DNA of 64,000 bases from positions 264,840-328,839 of the forward strand of contig NZ_ML660088.1 of NCBI RefSeq assembly GCF_007004655.1, given 5' to 3'. Source of the DNA: Exilibacterium tricleocarpae. Lineage in GTDB: Bacteria; Pseudomonadota; Gammaproteobacteria; Pseudomonadales; Cellvibrionaceae. Below the pieces are notes generated by a model. That model made no database searches and had not been told where the DNA came from. It saw only the letters and a list, made by a program, of their open reading frames with translations. Shown here piece after piece: positions 46,227 to 54,036 of the stretch (position 1 is the first letter of the stretch; the number at the start of each line of letters is the position of its first letter). A program made the position numbers and the translations under genes.

Positions 46227-46892
46227 ATGGTAGTTCGTACTAGAGATCGTATCGCCCTGACCGCCCGCGAATTGTTCAACCTGGAAGGCGAACAGAATGT
46301 CGCGATGGTGGACATCGCCATGGCGATGGATATCAGCCCGGGCAACCTTTACTACCACTACCGCGGCAAAGAGCAACTGATACCGGCACTGGTCGACCTG
46401 TTCGAGCGGGAAATCGAGCAACTGCTGCACGCGCCACTGGACAACCTCGACTCCCTGGGCGACCACTGGAGCTATCTTTACCTGCTGCTCGAAGCGATTC
46501 ACAACAACCGCTTTATCTACAACAATCTGACCGACATCAGCCAGAGAGATAAATCCCTGGCGCGCCGCTTCGCCCGCACTCTCGCCCTGAAACGCAAAAC
46601 AGTCGGGGCACTTTGCACTAAACTTTCCAAACAGGGACACATAACGCTGGACGCCCCGAGCCGCGATAACCTGCTAGATACGCTGGTGCTGACGCTGACC
46701 TACTGGCTCAACTACGCCGCACTGCAGTACCCGAATGAGGACTTATCGATCCGGCTGCACCGGGGGGTATATCGACTGGCCACGCTGTTGGCGCCGTATA
46801 TGAATGACCGGCAGGCATTTGCCGAGCACTGCCGGCTACTCTACCAATCGCAGTTACCGATAAAACCGACCGGCGCCATAGCGCCGGCCTAG
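46227..46892 (+). CDS. phaD: TetR-family regulator PhaD
   Basis: The 221-aa protein has a TetR helix-turn-helix at residues about 5-50 (MVDIAMAMDISPGNLYYHYRGK), followed by a helical ligand-binding domain with a PhaD-like ending (HRGVYRLATLLAPYM). In pseudomonads PhaD activates phasin and PHA-synthase genes. It lies between the divergent phasin gene and phaC, 35 nt before the latter, which strongly supports the name. Start is the ATG at 46227. Confidence 0.88.
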   Translation: MVVRTRDRIALTARELFNLEGEQNVAMVDIAMAMDISPGNLYYHYRGKEQLIPALVDLFEREIEQLLHAPLDNLDSLGDHWSYLYLLLEAIHNNRFIYNNLTDISQRDKSLARRFARTLALKRKTVGALCTKLSKQGHITLDAPSRDNLLDTLVLTLTYWLNYAALQYPNEDLSIRLHRGVYRLATLLAPYMNDRQAFAEHCRLLYQSQLPIKPTGAIAPA

Positions 46893-46927
46893 AATAACAA
46901 GCGCATTGAGGCGAGGAGGGAAACATC

Positions 46928-48757
46928 ATGTCAGATGACAGTTCCGCAAAACAAAACAACCGGGAGCTGATAGATAAACTGTTGGGCACCGTCAAAGAAC
47001 TCGATGCCGCCATCAAATACCTCGACGCCGACGTCGCCAAGGAGGTGCGGGATAAACTGGGACACCTGGTCGCCGGCAACAAGCCCCACAATACCCAAAA
47101 GGAGGCCGGCGAAAGGGCCACTGAGGCGATCCTCGGCCCCAACCCCATGGTCGGCCTGAGCGGTCGCGACATCGGCAATGCCGCGGTGGACGTCGCCAAA
47201 CAGGCGCTGGCCAATCCCGGCAAAACCCTGCGCAGCGCCGGTCGCCTGGGCCGGGAAGTGCTCACAATCCTGGCCGGCAAATCGCAGCTCAAGCCGGAGC
47301 GCGGCGACAAGCGCTTCCTCGACCCGACCTGGACCCAAAACCCGGTGTACCGGCGCCTGATGCAGGCCTACCTGGCCTGGACCCGACAGATGCAGGCACT
47401 GTGCGACGACATCATGGAAATGGAGGACGATAAAAAGCGGGCGCGCTTTATCATGGCGTTGCTGACCGACACTTTCTCGCCCACCAACACGCTCGCCAAC
47501 CCGGCTGCCATCAAGCGGCTGCTGGAGACCGGCGGCATCAGCCTGGTCAAAGGCTTTCAACATTTTCTCGACGACATGCGCAACAACGGCGGCCTGCCGT
47601 CCCAGGTGGATACCTCGGCGTTTGAGGTGGGCGAGAATATCGCCACCTCCGCCGGCGCCGTGGTGTTTCGCAACGAGTTGCTGGAGTTGATCCAGTATGC
47701 GCCAACGACCGACAAGGTGTACAAGCGCCCGCTGCTCACCATCCCGCCGCAGATCAATAAATTCTATGTACTCGACCTCACCCCCGACAAAAGCATGGTG
47801 AAGTTTCTCACCGACAGCGGCTTTCAGTATTTCGTCATCAGTTGGCGCAACCCCACGGTGCGCCATCGCGACTGCGGCATGAATGAATATGTAGCCGCCG
47901 TGATTGAGGCAATGGATGTCGTGCGCGAGATTACCGGCGCCAAGGATATCAATATCACCGGGGCCTGCTCGGGCGGTATCACCGCGGTGATTAGCCTGGC
48001 CCACCTGGCCGCCAAAAAACAAAAAAAAGTGCACACCGCGACGCTGATGGTCAGTATGCTGGATACCGTAACCGAAGCCGAGGCGGCCCTGTTCGCCACC
48101 GAGTCCACGGTGGAATTCGCCAAACAGCGCTCCCACAAAAAGGGCTACGTCGACAGCCGCGAGATGGCCAATGCCTTTGCCTGGCTCAGGCCCAACGACC
48201 TGATTTGGAACTATTGGGTCAACAACTATCTGATGGGCAACAATCCGCCGGCGTTCGATATCCTCTACTGGAACAACGACGCCACCCGTCTCTCGGCGGC
48301 GCTGCACCGGGACTTCATCGATATTTTCGCCCAGAACGCCCTGGTGGAAGACCAGGGCCTGGAGATACTGGGCACTCCCATCGACTTAAACGCTATCGCA
48401 GTCGATTACTACTGCGTCGCAGGCATCACCGACCATATCACTCCCTGGAAAACCTGTTACCGCTCGCAAAAACTGCTCGGCGGCAAGGGCACTTTCGTGC
48501 TCGCCAACAGCGGCCACATCCAAAGTCTGGTGAATCCGCCGCTCAACCCCAAAGCCAAGTTTTTCAGCAACGACGATCTGAGTCTGGAGCCGAACGCCTG
48601 GCTCGAGGCCGCCAGCCTCCAGCAAGGCTCCTGGTGGGTGCACTGGGGCGAATGGCTGGCACAGAAATCCGGCAACCAGGTCGCGGCGCCGGCGAACCTG
48701 GGCAGTGCGACCCACGAGGTTCTGATGGAGGCCCCCGGGCGCTATGTGTTTGAATAG
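46928..48757 (+). CDS. phaC: Class II polyhydroxyalkanoate synthase
   Basis: The 609-aa protein aligns by eye to Pseudomonas PhaC1 along its length: LGPNPMVGLSGRD, NPVYRRLMQAYLAW, FVISWRNPT, RPNDLIWNYWVNNYL. The catalytic triad is Cys347 in the lipase-like GACSGG, Asp502 in GITDHITPW and His530 in NSGHIQS. It polymerises medium-chain 3-hydroxyacyl-CoA into storage polyester at the granule surface. An extra N-terminal stretch of about 65 charged residues precedes the usual class II start. AGGAGGG lies upstream of the ATG. Confidence 0.95.
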   Translation: MSDDSSAKQNNRELIDKLLGTVKELDAAIKYLDADVAKEVRDKLGHLVAGNKPHNTQKEAGERATEAILGPNPMVGLSGRDIGNAAVDVAKQALANPGKTLRSAGRLGREVLTILAGKSQLKPERGDKRFLDPTWTQNPVYRRLMQAYLAWTRQMQALCDDIMEMEDDKKRARFIMALLTDTFSPTNTLANPAAIKRLLETGGISLVKGFQHFLDDMRNNGGLPSQVDTSAFEVGENIATSAGAVVFRNELLELIQYAPTTDKVYKRPLLTIPPQINKFYVLDLTPDKSMVKFLTDSGFQYFVISWRNPTVRHRDCGMNEYVAAVIEAMDVVREITGAKDINITGACSGGITAVISLAHLAAKKQKKVHTATLMVSMLDTVTEAEAALFATESTVEFAKQRSHKKGYVDSREMANAFAWLRPNDLIWNYWVNNYLMGNNPPAFDILYWNNDATRLSAALHRDFIDIFAQNALVEDQGLEILGTPIDLNAIAVDYYCVAGITDHITPWKTCYRSQKLLGGKGTFVLANSGHIQSLVNPPLNPKAKFFSNDDLSLEPNAWLEAASLQQGSWWVHWGEWLAQKSGNQVAAPANLGSATHEVLMEAPGRYVFE

Positions 48758-48786
48758 GTTTCAGTTACGAGAGGTAGTGGCAGTCA

Positions 48787-49635
48787 ATGCGTTATTTTAC
48801 ATTGGAAATCGATGCTCAACAGTTGCGGGTCGGCGTCAAAGCGGGTAGCGGCGGCCAAACACCGCTGTTGCTGTTCAACGGTATCGGCGCCAATCTGGAG
48901 CTGCTGGAACCCTTTACCCTGTCGCCGGAGATGGCGGACACTGAAATCATCACCTTCGATATTCCCGGCACCGGCGGTTCGCCAAACCCCAGCAAGCCCT
49001 ACCGTTTTCCGGGTATGGCAAAAATGGCGTCGCGCCTGCTCGACCAGTTGTCCTACGGCCAGGTGGATGTGCTGGGTCTTTCCTGGGGCGGCGCACTGGC
49101 ACAACAATACGCCAAGGATCATCCCGACCGCTGCCGGCGCCTGGTGCTGGCCGCCACCAGCACCGGCATGATTGCGGTGCCGCCCAAGCTCGGCGTACTG
49201 CTGCGCATGGCCACGCCGCGGCGCTACCTGCAGACGTCTTATATGCAGCGCATCGCCCCTTCCATTTACGGCGGACGGTTCCGCCGCGACCAAAAAAGCA
49301 TCACCGAGCACCGTAAAAAAGTTATCGCACCGTCGATGATGGGCTATGCATGCCAACTGTTTGCCGGCTATGGCTGGACCAGCCTTCCCTGGCTGCGCCG
49401 GATCAGGCAACCGACACTGATCATGTCCGGCGACGATGATCCGCTGATTCCGCTCGCCAATGCGAAAATCCTGCACCGCCTGATCCGCAACAGCCGCCTG
49501 GAAATCATGCCCTGCGGACACCTGTTTATGTTGACCATGGCCGCCCAGACCGCGGAGCTGGTGCGCGAGTTCTGTGCCGAACAAAATCACGGTGTACTGC
49601 GCCCGTCACGAGCTGCCAGTGGCCAAACCGGGTAA
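48787..49635 (+). CDS. phaZ: Intracellular PHA depolymerase PhaZ
   Basis: The 282-aa alpha/beta hydrolase resembles Pseudomonas PhaZ: LLLFNGIGANLELLEPF, GMAKMASRLLDQLSYGQVDV, SIYGGRFRRD and LFAGYGWTSLPWL. The catalytic residues are Ser99 (LSWGGA), Asp216 (GDDDPLIP) and His245 (CGHLF). It releases 3-hydroxyacids from medium-chain-length PHA inside the cell. It begins 29 nt after phaC, in the same order as in pseudomonads but without the second synthase gene. Confidence 0.93.
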   Translation: MRYFTLEIDAQQLRVGVKAGSGGQTPLLLFNGIGANLELLEPFTLSPEMADTEIITFDIPGTGGSPNPSKPYRFPGMAKMASRLLDQLSYGQVDVLGLSWGGALAQQYAKDHPDRCRRLVLAATSTGMIAVPPKLGVLLRMATPRRYLQTSYMQRIAPSIYGGRFRRDQKSITEHRKKVIAPSMMGYACQLFAGYGWTSLPWLRRIRQPTLIMSGDDDPLIPLANAKILHRLIRNSRLEIMPCGHLFMLTMAAQTAELVREFCAEQNHGVLRPSRAASGQTG

Positions 49636-49736
49636 CGCCGAAAATAAAAACCGATAACGATGGACGACGACAGCAACCAGCGCTTCGACAAATGAAGATT
49701 TTCACCCAAAGTGGGTTTTGATGTCCTAGCCGACAC

Positions 49737-49863
49737 GGTCTCGATCCGGGCCGAGCCCTTCGGGACACGGACTAGGCGTCCCCCCGGTACATACATCCCT
49801 GTAGGCTCTACGCCAGCATCCCTGCTGGCGAAGGTCCCGAAGGGCTCGGCCCGGATCGAGACC
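49737..49863. repeat. 127-bp hairpin element: 30-bp perfect stem with 'CATCCCTG' core
   Basis: The arms 49737-49766 and 49834-49863 are perfect 30-bp inverted repeats of GC-rich sequence. The loop (49767-49833) carries ACATCCCTGTAGGCTCTACG and CCAGCATCCCTGCTGG, the same core type as in the element at 39000-39393 but with an unrelated stem. Outside the stem there is a further, imperfect pair (CCAGCGCTTCGAC at 49677-49689 and GTCGAAGTACTGG at 49895-49907). It lies between phaZ and the WS/DGAT gene. Confidence 0.88.
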
Positions 49864-50002
49864 TCAGTGCCACCGAAGTGACAATGTTTTCTGGTCGAAG
49901 TACTGGATAGCAACAGCCGTTGGCAGTAATCGACAGCAACAACAGTTTGCAATGACATATTAGGCACAAAACATAGGCTGACTCGACGCAGGAGAAAACA
50001 TC

Positions 50003-51499
50003 ATGCAACAGCTCTCGGGGATGGACGCATCCTTTCTCTATTTTGAAACCGCAAACATGCCGATGCATATCGGCGGCCTGCAGATTTATGATCAGTCGAC
50101 GGCGCCGGACGGCCAAGTGGGTTTCAAAGACATACTGCGTTTTTTCGAAAGCCGCCTGCACAAAGCACCGAGTTTTCGCCGGCGCGCGGTACGGGTGCCG
50201 CTGGGTGCCGACCACCCCTACTGGATCGAGGACCCGGAGTTCGACCTGGAATTTCACGTGCGCCACGTCGCTCTGCCCAGGCCCGGCGACTGGCGCCAGT
50301 TGTGCATCGAAACCTCGCGCCTGCTGTCGCGGCCGCTGGATGAACGCAAACCGCTGTGGGAGGCATACATTATCGAGGGGTTGGACAACGTGGAAGGCAT
50401 GCCGAAGGGTGCGTTTGCCATGCTGACCAAAATTCACCACGCCTGCGTCGACGGCCTGTCGGGGGCGGAGATTGCCAAGGCCATCCACGACACCGCCCCC
50501 GGGGTGACGGTGGAGCCGCCACAGCGACCCTGGGTGGCCGAGCGCCTGCCCACCGGCATGGAGCTGTTCGGTCGCACACTGGTGAGCGGCATCAAGCGTC
50601 CGTTCCAGTTTGCCCGCCTGGTGGGCACCAGTATTCCGGTGGTGAAAAACGTCGCCGAGGGTTTTATCAAGCGGGAGTTGAAGCTGAATCTGCGGGTACC
50701 GCGCACGCGTTTTAACGAAGCCGTGTCGCCGCACCGGGTCTTCGACGGGCGCAGCTTCGACCTCGAGGAAATCCGCGCGATCAAGACCGCCGTTGCCGGC
50801 GCCACCGTCAATGACGTCGCCGTCGCCGTGTGCGGCGGCGCTCTGCGCAAATACCTGCAGGCAAAGAATGAACTGCCGGCGCAAACCTGTGTCGCCATGG
50901 CGCCGATCTCGGTGCGTACCGAAGCCCAGCGCCACGATGCCGGCAACCTGGTGTCGGCCATGAGTTTGCCGATTCGCTCCGATATCGAAGACCCGCTGGA
51001 GCGGTTGCGGGCGGTGCACGAGGAATCGCAACAGGCGAAAAAGCTGGCCGCCACCGTGGGCGGACAAATGGCGGTGGAGGCGGCGCAGTTCCTGCCGGCG
51101 GCGGTGGTACCACTGGCGGTGCGCGCCTACGAACGCAGCGGTTTGAACAAGCGTGTGCCGGCACTGGTGAACTGCATCATCACCAATGTGCCGAGCGCCA
51201 ACTTTCCTCTTTACTCCATGGGCTGTGAAATGGTGGCCCACTTCGGCCTCGGCCCCATCACCCACGGTGTCGGTCTGTTCCAGCCGATCGTCAGCTACAA
51301 CGGCCGGGTCACCATCAGCGCTGTCTCCTGTCGCGATATGATGCCCGACCCGGCATTCTATATGGAGTGTCTGGAGGCGGCTTACGATGAACTCAAGCTT
51401 GCCGCCATCGGAGAGCCTGAAGTTGCGGCGGAGAAAAAAAGCGCGCCGAAGAAAAGAGCGGCGCGCAGGCCGACAAAAAAATCGGACCCGGCGCCTTAG
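50003..51499 (+). CDS. Wax ester synthase / diacylglycerol acyltransferase (WS/DGAT)
   Basis: The 498-aa protein starts with QLSGMDASFLYFETANMPMHIGG and has the acyl-acceptor motif HHACVDG (H145, H146, D150) typical of the WES acyltransferase domain. A C-terminal DUF1298-like half carries NCIITNVPSANFPLY. It joins acyl-CoA to fatty alcohols or diacylglycerol, making neutral-lipid storage. The tail is Lys/Ala-rich (KKSAPKKRAARRPTKK). Its place behind phaC-phaZ joins two storage systems in one island. The ATG has GGAG nearby (caggagaaaacatc). Confidence 0.93.
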   Translation: MQQLSGMDASFLYFETANMPMHIGGLQIYDQSTAPDGQVGFKDILRFFESRLHKAPSFRRRAVRVPLGADHPYWIEDPEFDLEFHVRHVALPRPGDWRQLCIETSRLLSRPLDERKPLWEAYIIEGLDNVEGMPKGAFAMLTKIHHACVDGLSGAEIAKAIHDTAPGVTVEPPQRPWVAERLPTGMELFGRTLVSGIKRPFQFARLVGTSIPVVKNVAEGFIKRELKLNLRVPRTRFNEAVSPHRVFDGRSFDLEEIRAIKTAVAGATVNDVAVAVCGGALRKYLQAKNELPAQTCVAMAPISVRTEAQRHDAGNLVSAMSLPIRSDIEDPLERLRAVHEESQQAKKLAATVGGQMAVEAAQFLPAAVVPLAVRAYERSGLNKRVPALVNCIITNVPSANFPLYSMGCEMVAHFGLGPITHGVGLFQPIVSYNGRVTISAVSCRDMMPDPAFYMECLEAAYDELKLAAIGEPEVAAEKKSAPKKRAARRPTKKSDPAP

Positions 51500-51503
51500 G
51501 AGA

Positions 51504-51746
51504 TCACTTCAACAGCGTCGAGGCCCAGAAGCCGTGCTTTGCCAGTCTGGCCCCGTAGGTACCGCTGCCGGATTCGTTGTTGGTGTATTTGATATAGAGT
51601 TTCACCGCGGTCTCCGCAACGCTGCGGGACACAAACGGCCCGACGTTTTCGCCTTCGCGGGTGGAAAAAAACCAGCCGTCGCTGGTATTGTAAAACCGAT
51701 CGAACCGATACCACCGCTGTTCGACTTCGCCAACTCTGCATTTCAT
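51504..51746 (-). CDS. DUF6316-like small protein
   Basis: The protein of about 80 aa starts at an ATG (51746) with AGGAG upstream. A GTG at 51794 would add 16 residues. The sequence RVGEVEQRWYRFDRFYNTSDGWFFSTREG resembles the DUF6316 family of small proteins found in Pseudomonadales-like bacteria. Function is unknown. It is tail-to-tail with the WS/DGAT gene with a 4-nt gap. Confidence 0.6.
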   Translation of the reverse strand: MKCRVGEVEQRWYRFDRFYNTSDGWFFSTREGENVGPFVSRSVAETAVKLYIKYTNNESGSGTYGARLAKHGFWASTLLK

Positions 51747-52100
51747 AGACTTTAACTTCTCCTCTGCCGGTGCGGTCGGCGACCGCACCGGCACCGGACA
51801 TTGAGCCCTCCCCCGGTGTGCCGCGCCGGCAATAACGGGGGAGTGCAGTTAACCTTGGACTCTGCGTCAATTTTCCGTCGACCAGAGTCCGGTAAAACCA
51901 GGTCCCTTGTGCAAGTTCCCTTGATGTAGTTCCTTTTAATAAAGTTTCCTTGTCTAACTTCCCTTGGGTAAGAACACAGGCGATTTTCGTACCAACATAA
52001 AAATTTCTTTTAAAAACAGAAAGTTATGTTTAGGAGTTAACTATCATGTAAAAAATTGCGACAAAAATACGTCAGAATCACCGGTGGCACTTCTCGCGGT
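51747..52100. other. Intergenic region before element copy B
   Basis: No gene recognised. The stretch 51880-51970 has repeated 'ccttg' (GTCCCTTGTG, GTTCCCTTGATG, TTTCCTTGTC, TTCCCTTGGG) in an AT-rich context, a degenerate tandem pattern of unknown meaning. Confidence 0.4.
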
Positions 52101-52333
52101 GGCACGGTGCGGGGACGTAACTTCAGTTGCGTCCCCTTCGAGCGGGACCACGCCACCCTCAAACGGCACCTCTACCAGTGGCACGGTGCAGGTAACAACA
52201 TCGGCGGAACTATTTTGCGGCGAAAAGTATCGTCACTCGCTCAAAACTCAGAGGGAGAGATAAAAAAGAAACCGCAGCACACCGGAAAGGTGCCCTAATA
52301 GAGGGGAGCGGCACCCCGACCCCACACCGTGCC
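52101..52333. repeat. 233-bp palindromic element, copy B (diverged from 43963-44190)
   Basis: The left end repeats the GGCACGGTGCGGGGACGTAA...GTCCCC hairpin of copy A (26-bp hairpin at 52111-52136). Similar internal blocks follow: ACCACGCCACCCTCAAAC, a CACT-GCTCA stretch, then AAACCGCAG-ACACCGG. The right end (CCCCACACCGTGCC) keeps only the outer part of the arm and has lost its inner hairpin. It is non-coding. Confidence 0.8.
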
Positions 52334-52396
52334 GAAGGAGGAGGTGCCGATAACAATCCGAGAGGATTTCGGCAGGTCGCAGCCCCTACACGGTTT

Positions 52397-53002
52397 TTAA
52401 TATTTCACTGTACAACCATAAGCCCGCGTCACAGGCTTACTGATAACGGCACCGGCCAGCAGCTCAGTCATGCCCTGCTCCACATAATTGGTGGCCCGCT
52501 CGATATCGGCCACATTCGCGGAATTGATACTGTCAATAGCCCCCATATACCGCAAAGTTCCCTTACTATCGATAATGTACATGTGCGGCGTGGTCTTGGC
52601 CGCATAGAGACGCCCCACTGTTCCCGCCGCATCCATCAACACCCGCGAAGGTTTGGCCGCGCGGCTGGTCGTCAGGCGATCAGCTTCTTGCGCACTGACA
52701 TGCCCCTGCTTGCCCGGCGCCGAAGAAATCACCGACAGCCACACTACCCCCTCCCCGGTATACTTCTCCTGCAGGGCCTGCATATTGCCACTGGCGTAGT
52801 GCTTTTCCACAAACGGACACAGGTGATTGGTCCACTCCAGAATCACCACCTTGCCGGCATAGTCGTCCAGACTGACCTGGTTACCACGGGTATCGGCGAC
52901 AGAAAAAGACGGCGCCGGCTGACCGATAACCGGCTTGGCACTGCTCAAACCGCTACCGATAACAGCGGCCACTACCACGATCCACAACGTCAGGGTTTTC
53001 AT
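52397..53002 (-). CDS. Exported redoxin (AhpC/TSA-thioredoxin fold)
   Basis: The protein of about 201 aa has a signal peptide (about 1-22), then a peroxiredoxin/TlpA-like fold starting at GQPAPSFSVADTRGNQVSLDDYAGK. The active-site segment is WTNHLCPFVEKHY, with a single Cys instead of CxxC. GVVWLSVISSAPGKQGHVS and TPHMYIIDSKG are further landmarks. I use the ATG at 53002, which has GGAGAG upstream, and not a longer frame. It follows the DsbD-like gene by 28 nt, so both may work in periplasmic thiol or peroxide chemistry. Confidence 0.85.
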   Translation of the reverse strand: MKTLTLWIVVVAAVIGSGLSSAKPVIGQPAPSFSVADTRGNQVSLDDYAGKVVILEWTNHLCPFVEKHYASGNMQALQEKYTGEGVVWLSVISSAPGKQGHVSAQEADRLTTSRAAKPSRVLMDAAGTVGRLYAAKTTPHMYIIDSKGTLRYMGAIDSINSANVADIERATNYVEQGMTELLAGAVISKPVTRAYGCTVKY

Positions 53003-53030
53003 AATATAAGGCTCTCCAGAAGTCCATCCA

Positions 53031-53870
53031 TCAGGGTTTGAATTTGACCAGCCAGGCCCGGCGCCGGTCGACGACCAACAACCCCTCGACACTGTCCGGC
53101 AAACGGGTAAACGTCAGGGCCCGGGGCTGCTCGATACTCAACCGGTTTTTCTTCCAGCGCAGCTTGGCGGGCTCCCCGTACTCCACCAGGTCTTCGGTGG
53201 CGGGAATAAACTCCACCCGCTGCGCCCCGTCGAAGACCGGCTGGGTGGCATAGATATCAATGGCGATCGCCTCACCGCCCGCCACCGCCGAGGCGCCCAG
53301 CAGACCCAGTGGTTGGGGTTGGCGCTCGCGGGCGCGGCGAAACAGCGGCGCCACCTGCGCGTCGACCACAGCGGCGCCCGCCCGTACCGGCAGCGTCAAC
53401 TCGAGCCGCGCTGAACCCGGCACACAGGTCTCCTTACACACCAGCCAACTGGCTTGCGCGACCAGCGACACCGGACCCGCCGGCACCGACTCGGCAACCC
53501 GGACCGCCACCGGCAACAGCACCTGGTCGTGGTAGCCGAAGTTCATCAAATGTTGTACCGGTATGGGTTGCGGGAACGGCCATTGAATGGCACCCATATC
53601 GATACCGGCAGGCGTATCCCAGTTCAATCGGGGCGGCATACCTGAATCGCCCGGGTTGCGCCAATAGACGTGCCAGTCCGGATCGGGTTGTAACAACAGC
53701 CCGACGGTTACTGTCCCGCCGGGTATCAGACTGTCGACCTCACTGACCAGGCTGGCGCGGATATGGGGCTGGCGCACCGGTTCGGTGGTCAGCGCCTGCA
53801 GCGGCAGCGACAGGCAGGCGATCGCCAGCCATCCCATCCAGCGCCAGTATCCCCCTTTACCATCGCCCAT
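53031..53870 (-). CDS. DsbD/ScsB N-terminal-like periplasmic domain protein
   Basis: The protein of about 279 aa has a signal segment and then the immunoglobulin-like periplasmic domain found at the N-terminus of DsbD/ScsB-type reductases: LQPDPDWHVYWRNPGDSGMPP, GYHDQVLLPV and the Cys pair WLVCKETCVPG. The eight-helix electron-transfer domain and the C-terminal thioredoxin domain of full-length homologues are absent, and the stop follows normal-looking sequence. It is probably a stand-alone domain working with the redoxin. Start at the ATG at 53870. Confidence 0.8.
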   Translation of the reverse strand: MGDGKGGYWRWMGWLAIACLSLPLQALTTEPVRQPHIRASLVSEVDSLIPGGTVTVGLLLQPDPDWHVYWRNPGDSGMPPRLNWDTPAGIDMGAIQWPFPQPIPVQHLMNFGYHDQVLLPVAVRVAESVPAGPVSLVAQASWLVCKETCVPGSARLELTLPVRAGAAVVDAQVAPLFRRARERQPQPLGLLGASAVAGGEAIAIDIYATQPVFDGAQRVEFIPATEDLVEYGEPAKLRWKKNRLSIEQPRALTFTRLPDSVEGLLVVDRRRAWLVKFKP

Positions 53871-54036
53871 TGCGGCTCCCACTCATTTTTTGTCAACGGC
53901 AAGTTTGGACCGGCGAATGGCCGGCGAGTTCGCCCCTGTTGTTCGATATCTTCATCTGCCCGGCTTCCCACCCCTACTCCCATCGAGCAAAACCCCCTAA
54001 GATTGGCCGTTCGCAGTTACCAGCGGGAGTAAACCC

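Noticed and set aside
46931-48307. 458-codon open frame on the minus strand opposite phaC
   Set aside because: It is the antisense shadow of a gene matching class II PHA synthase over its full length.
49808-51265. 485-codon open frame opposite the WS/DGAT gene
   Set aside because: Shadow frame; it also crosses the palindromic element at 49737-49863.
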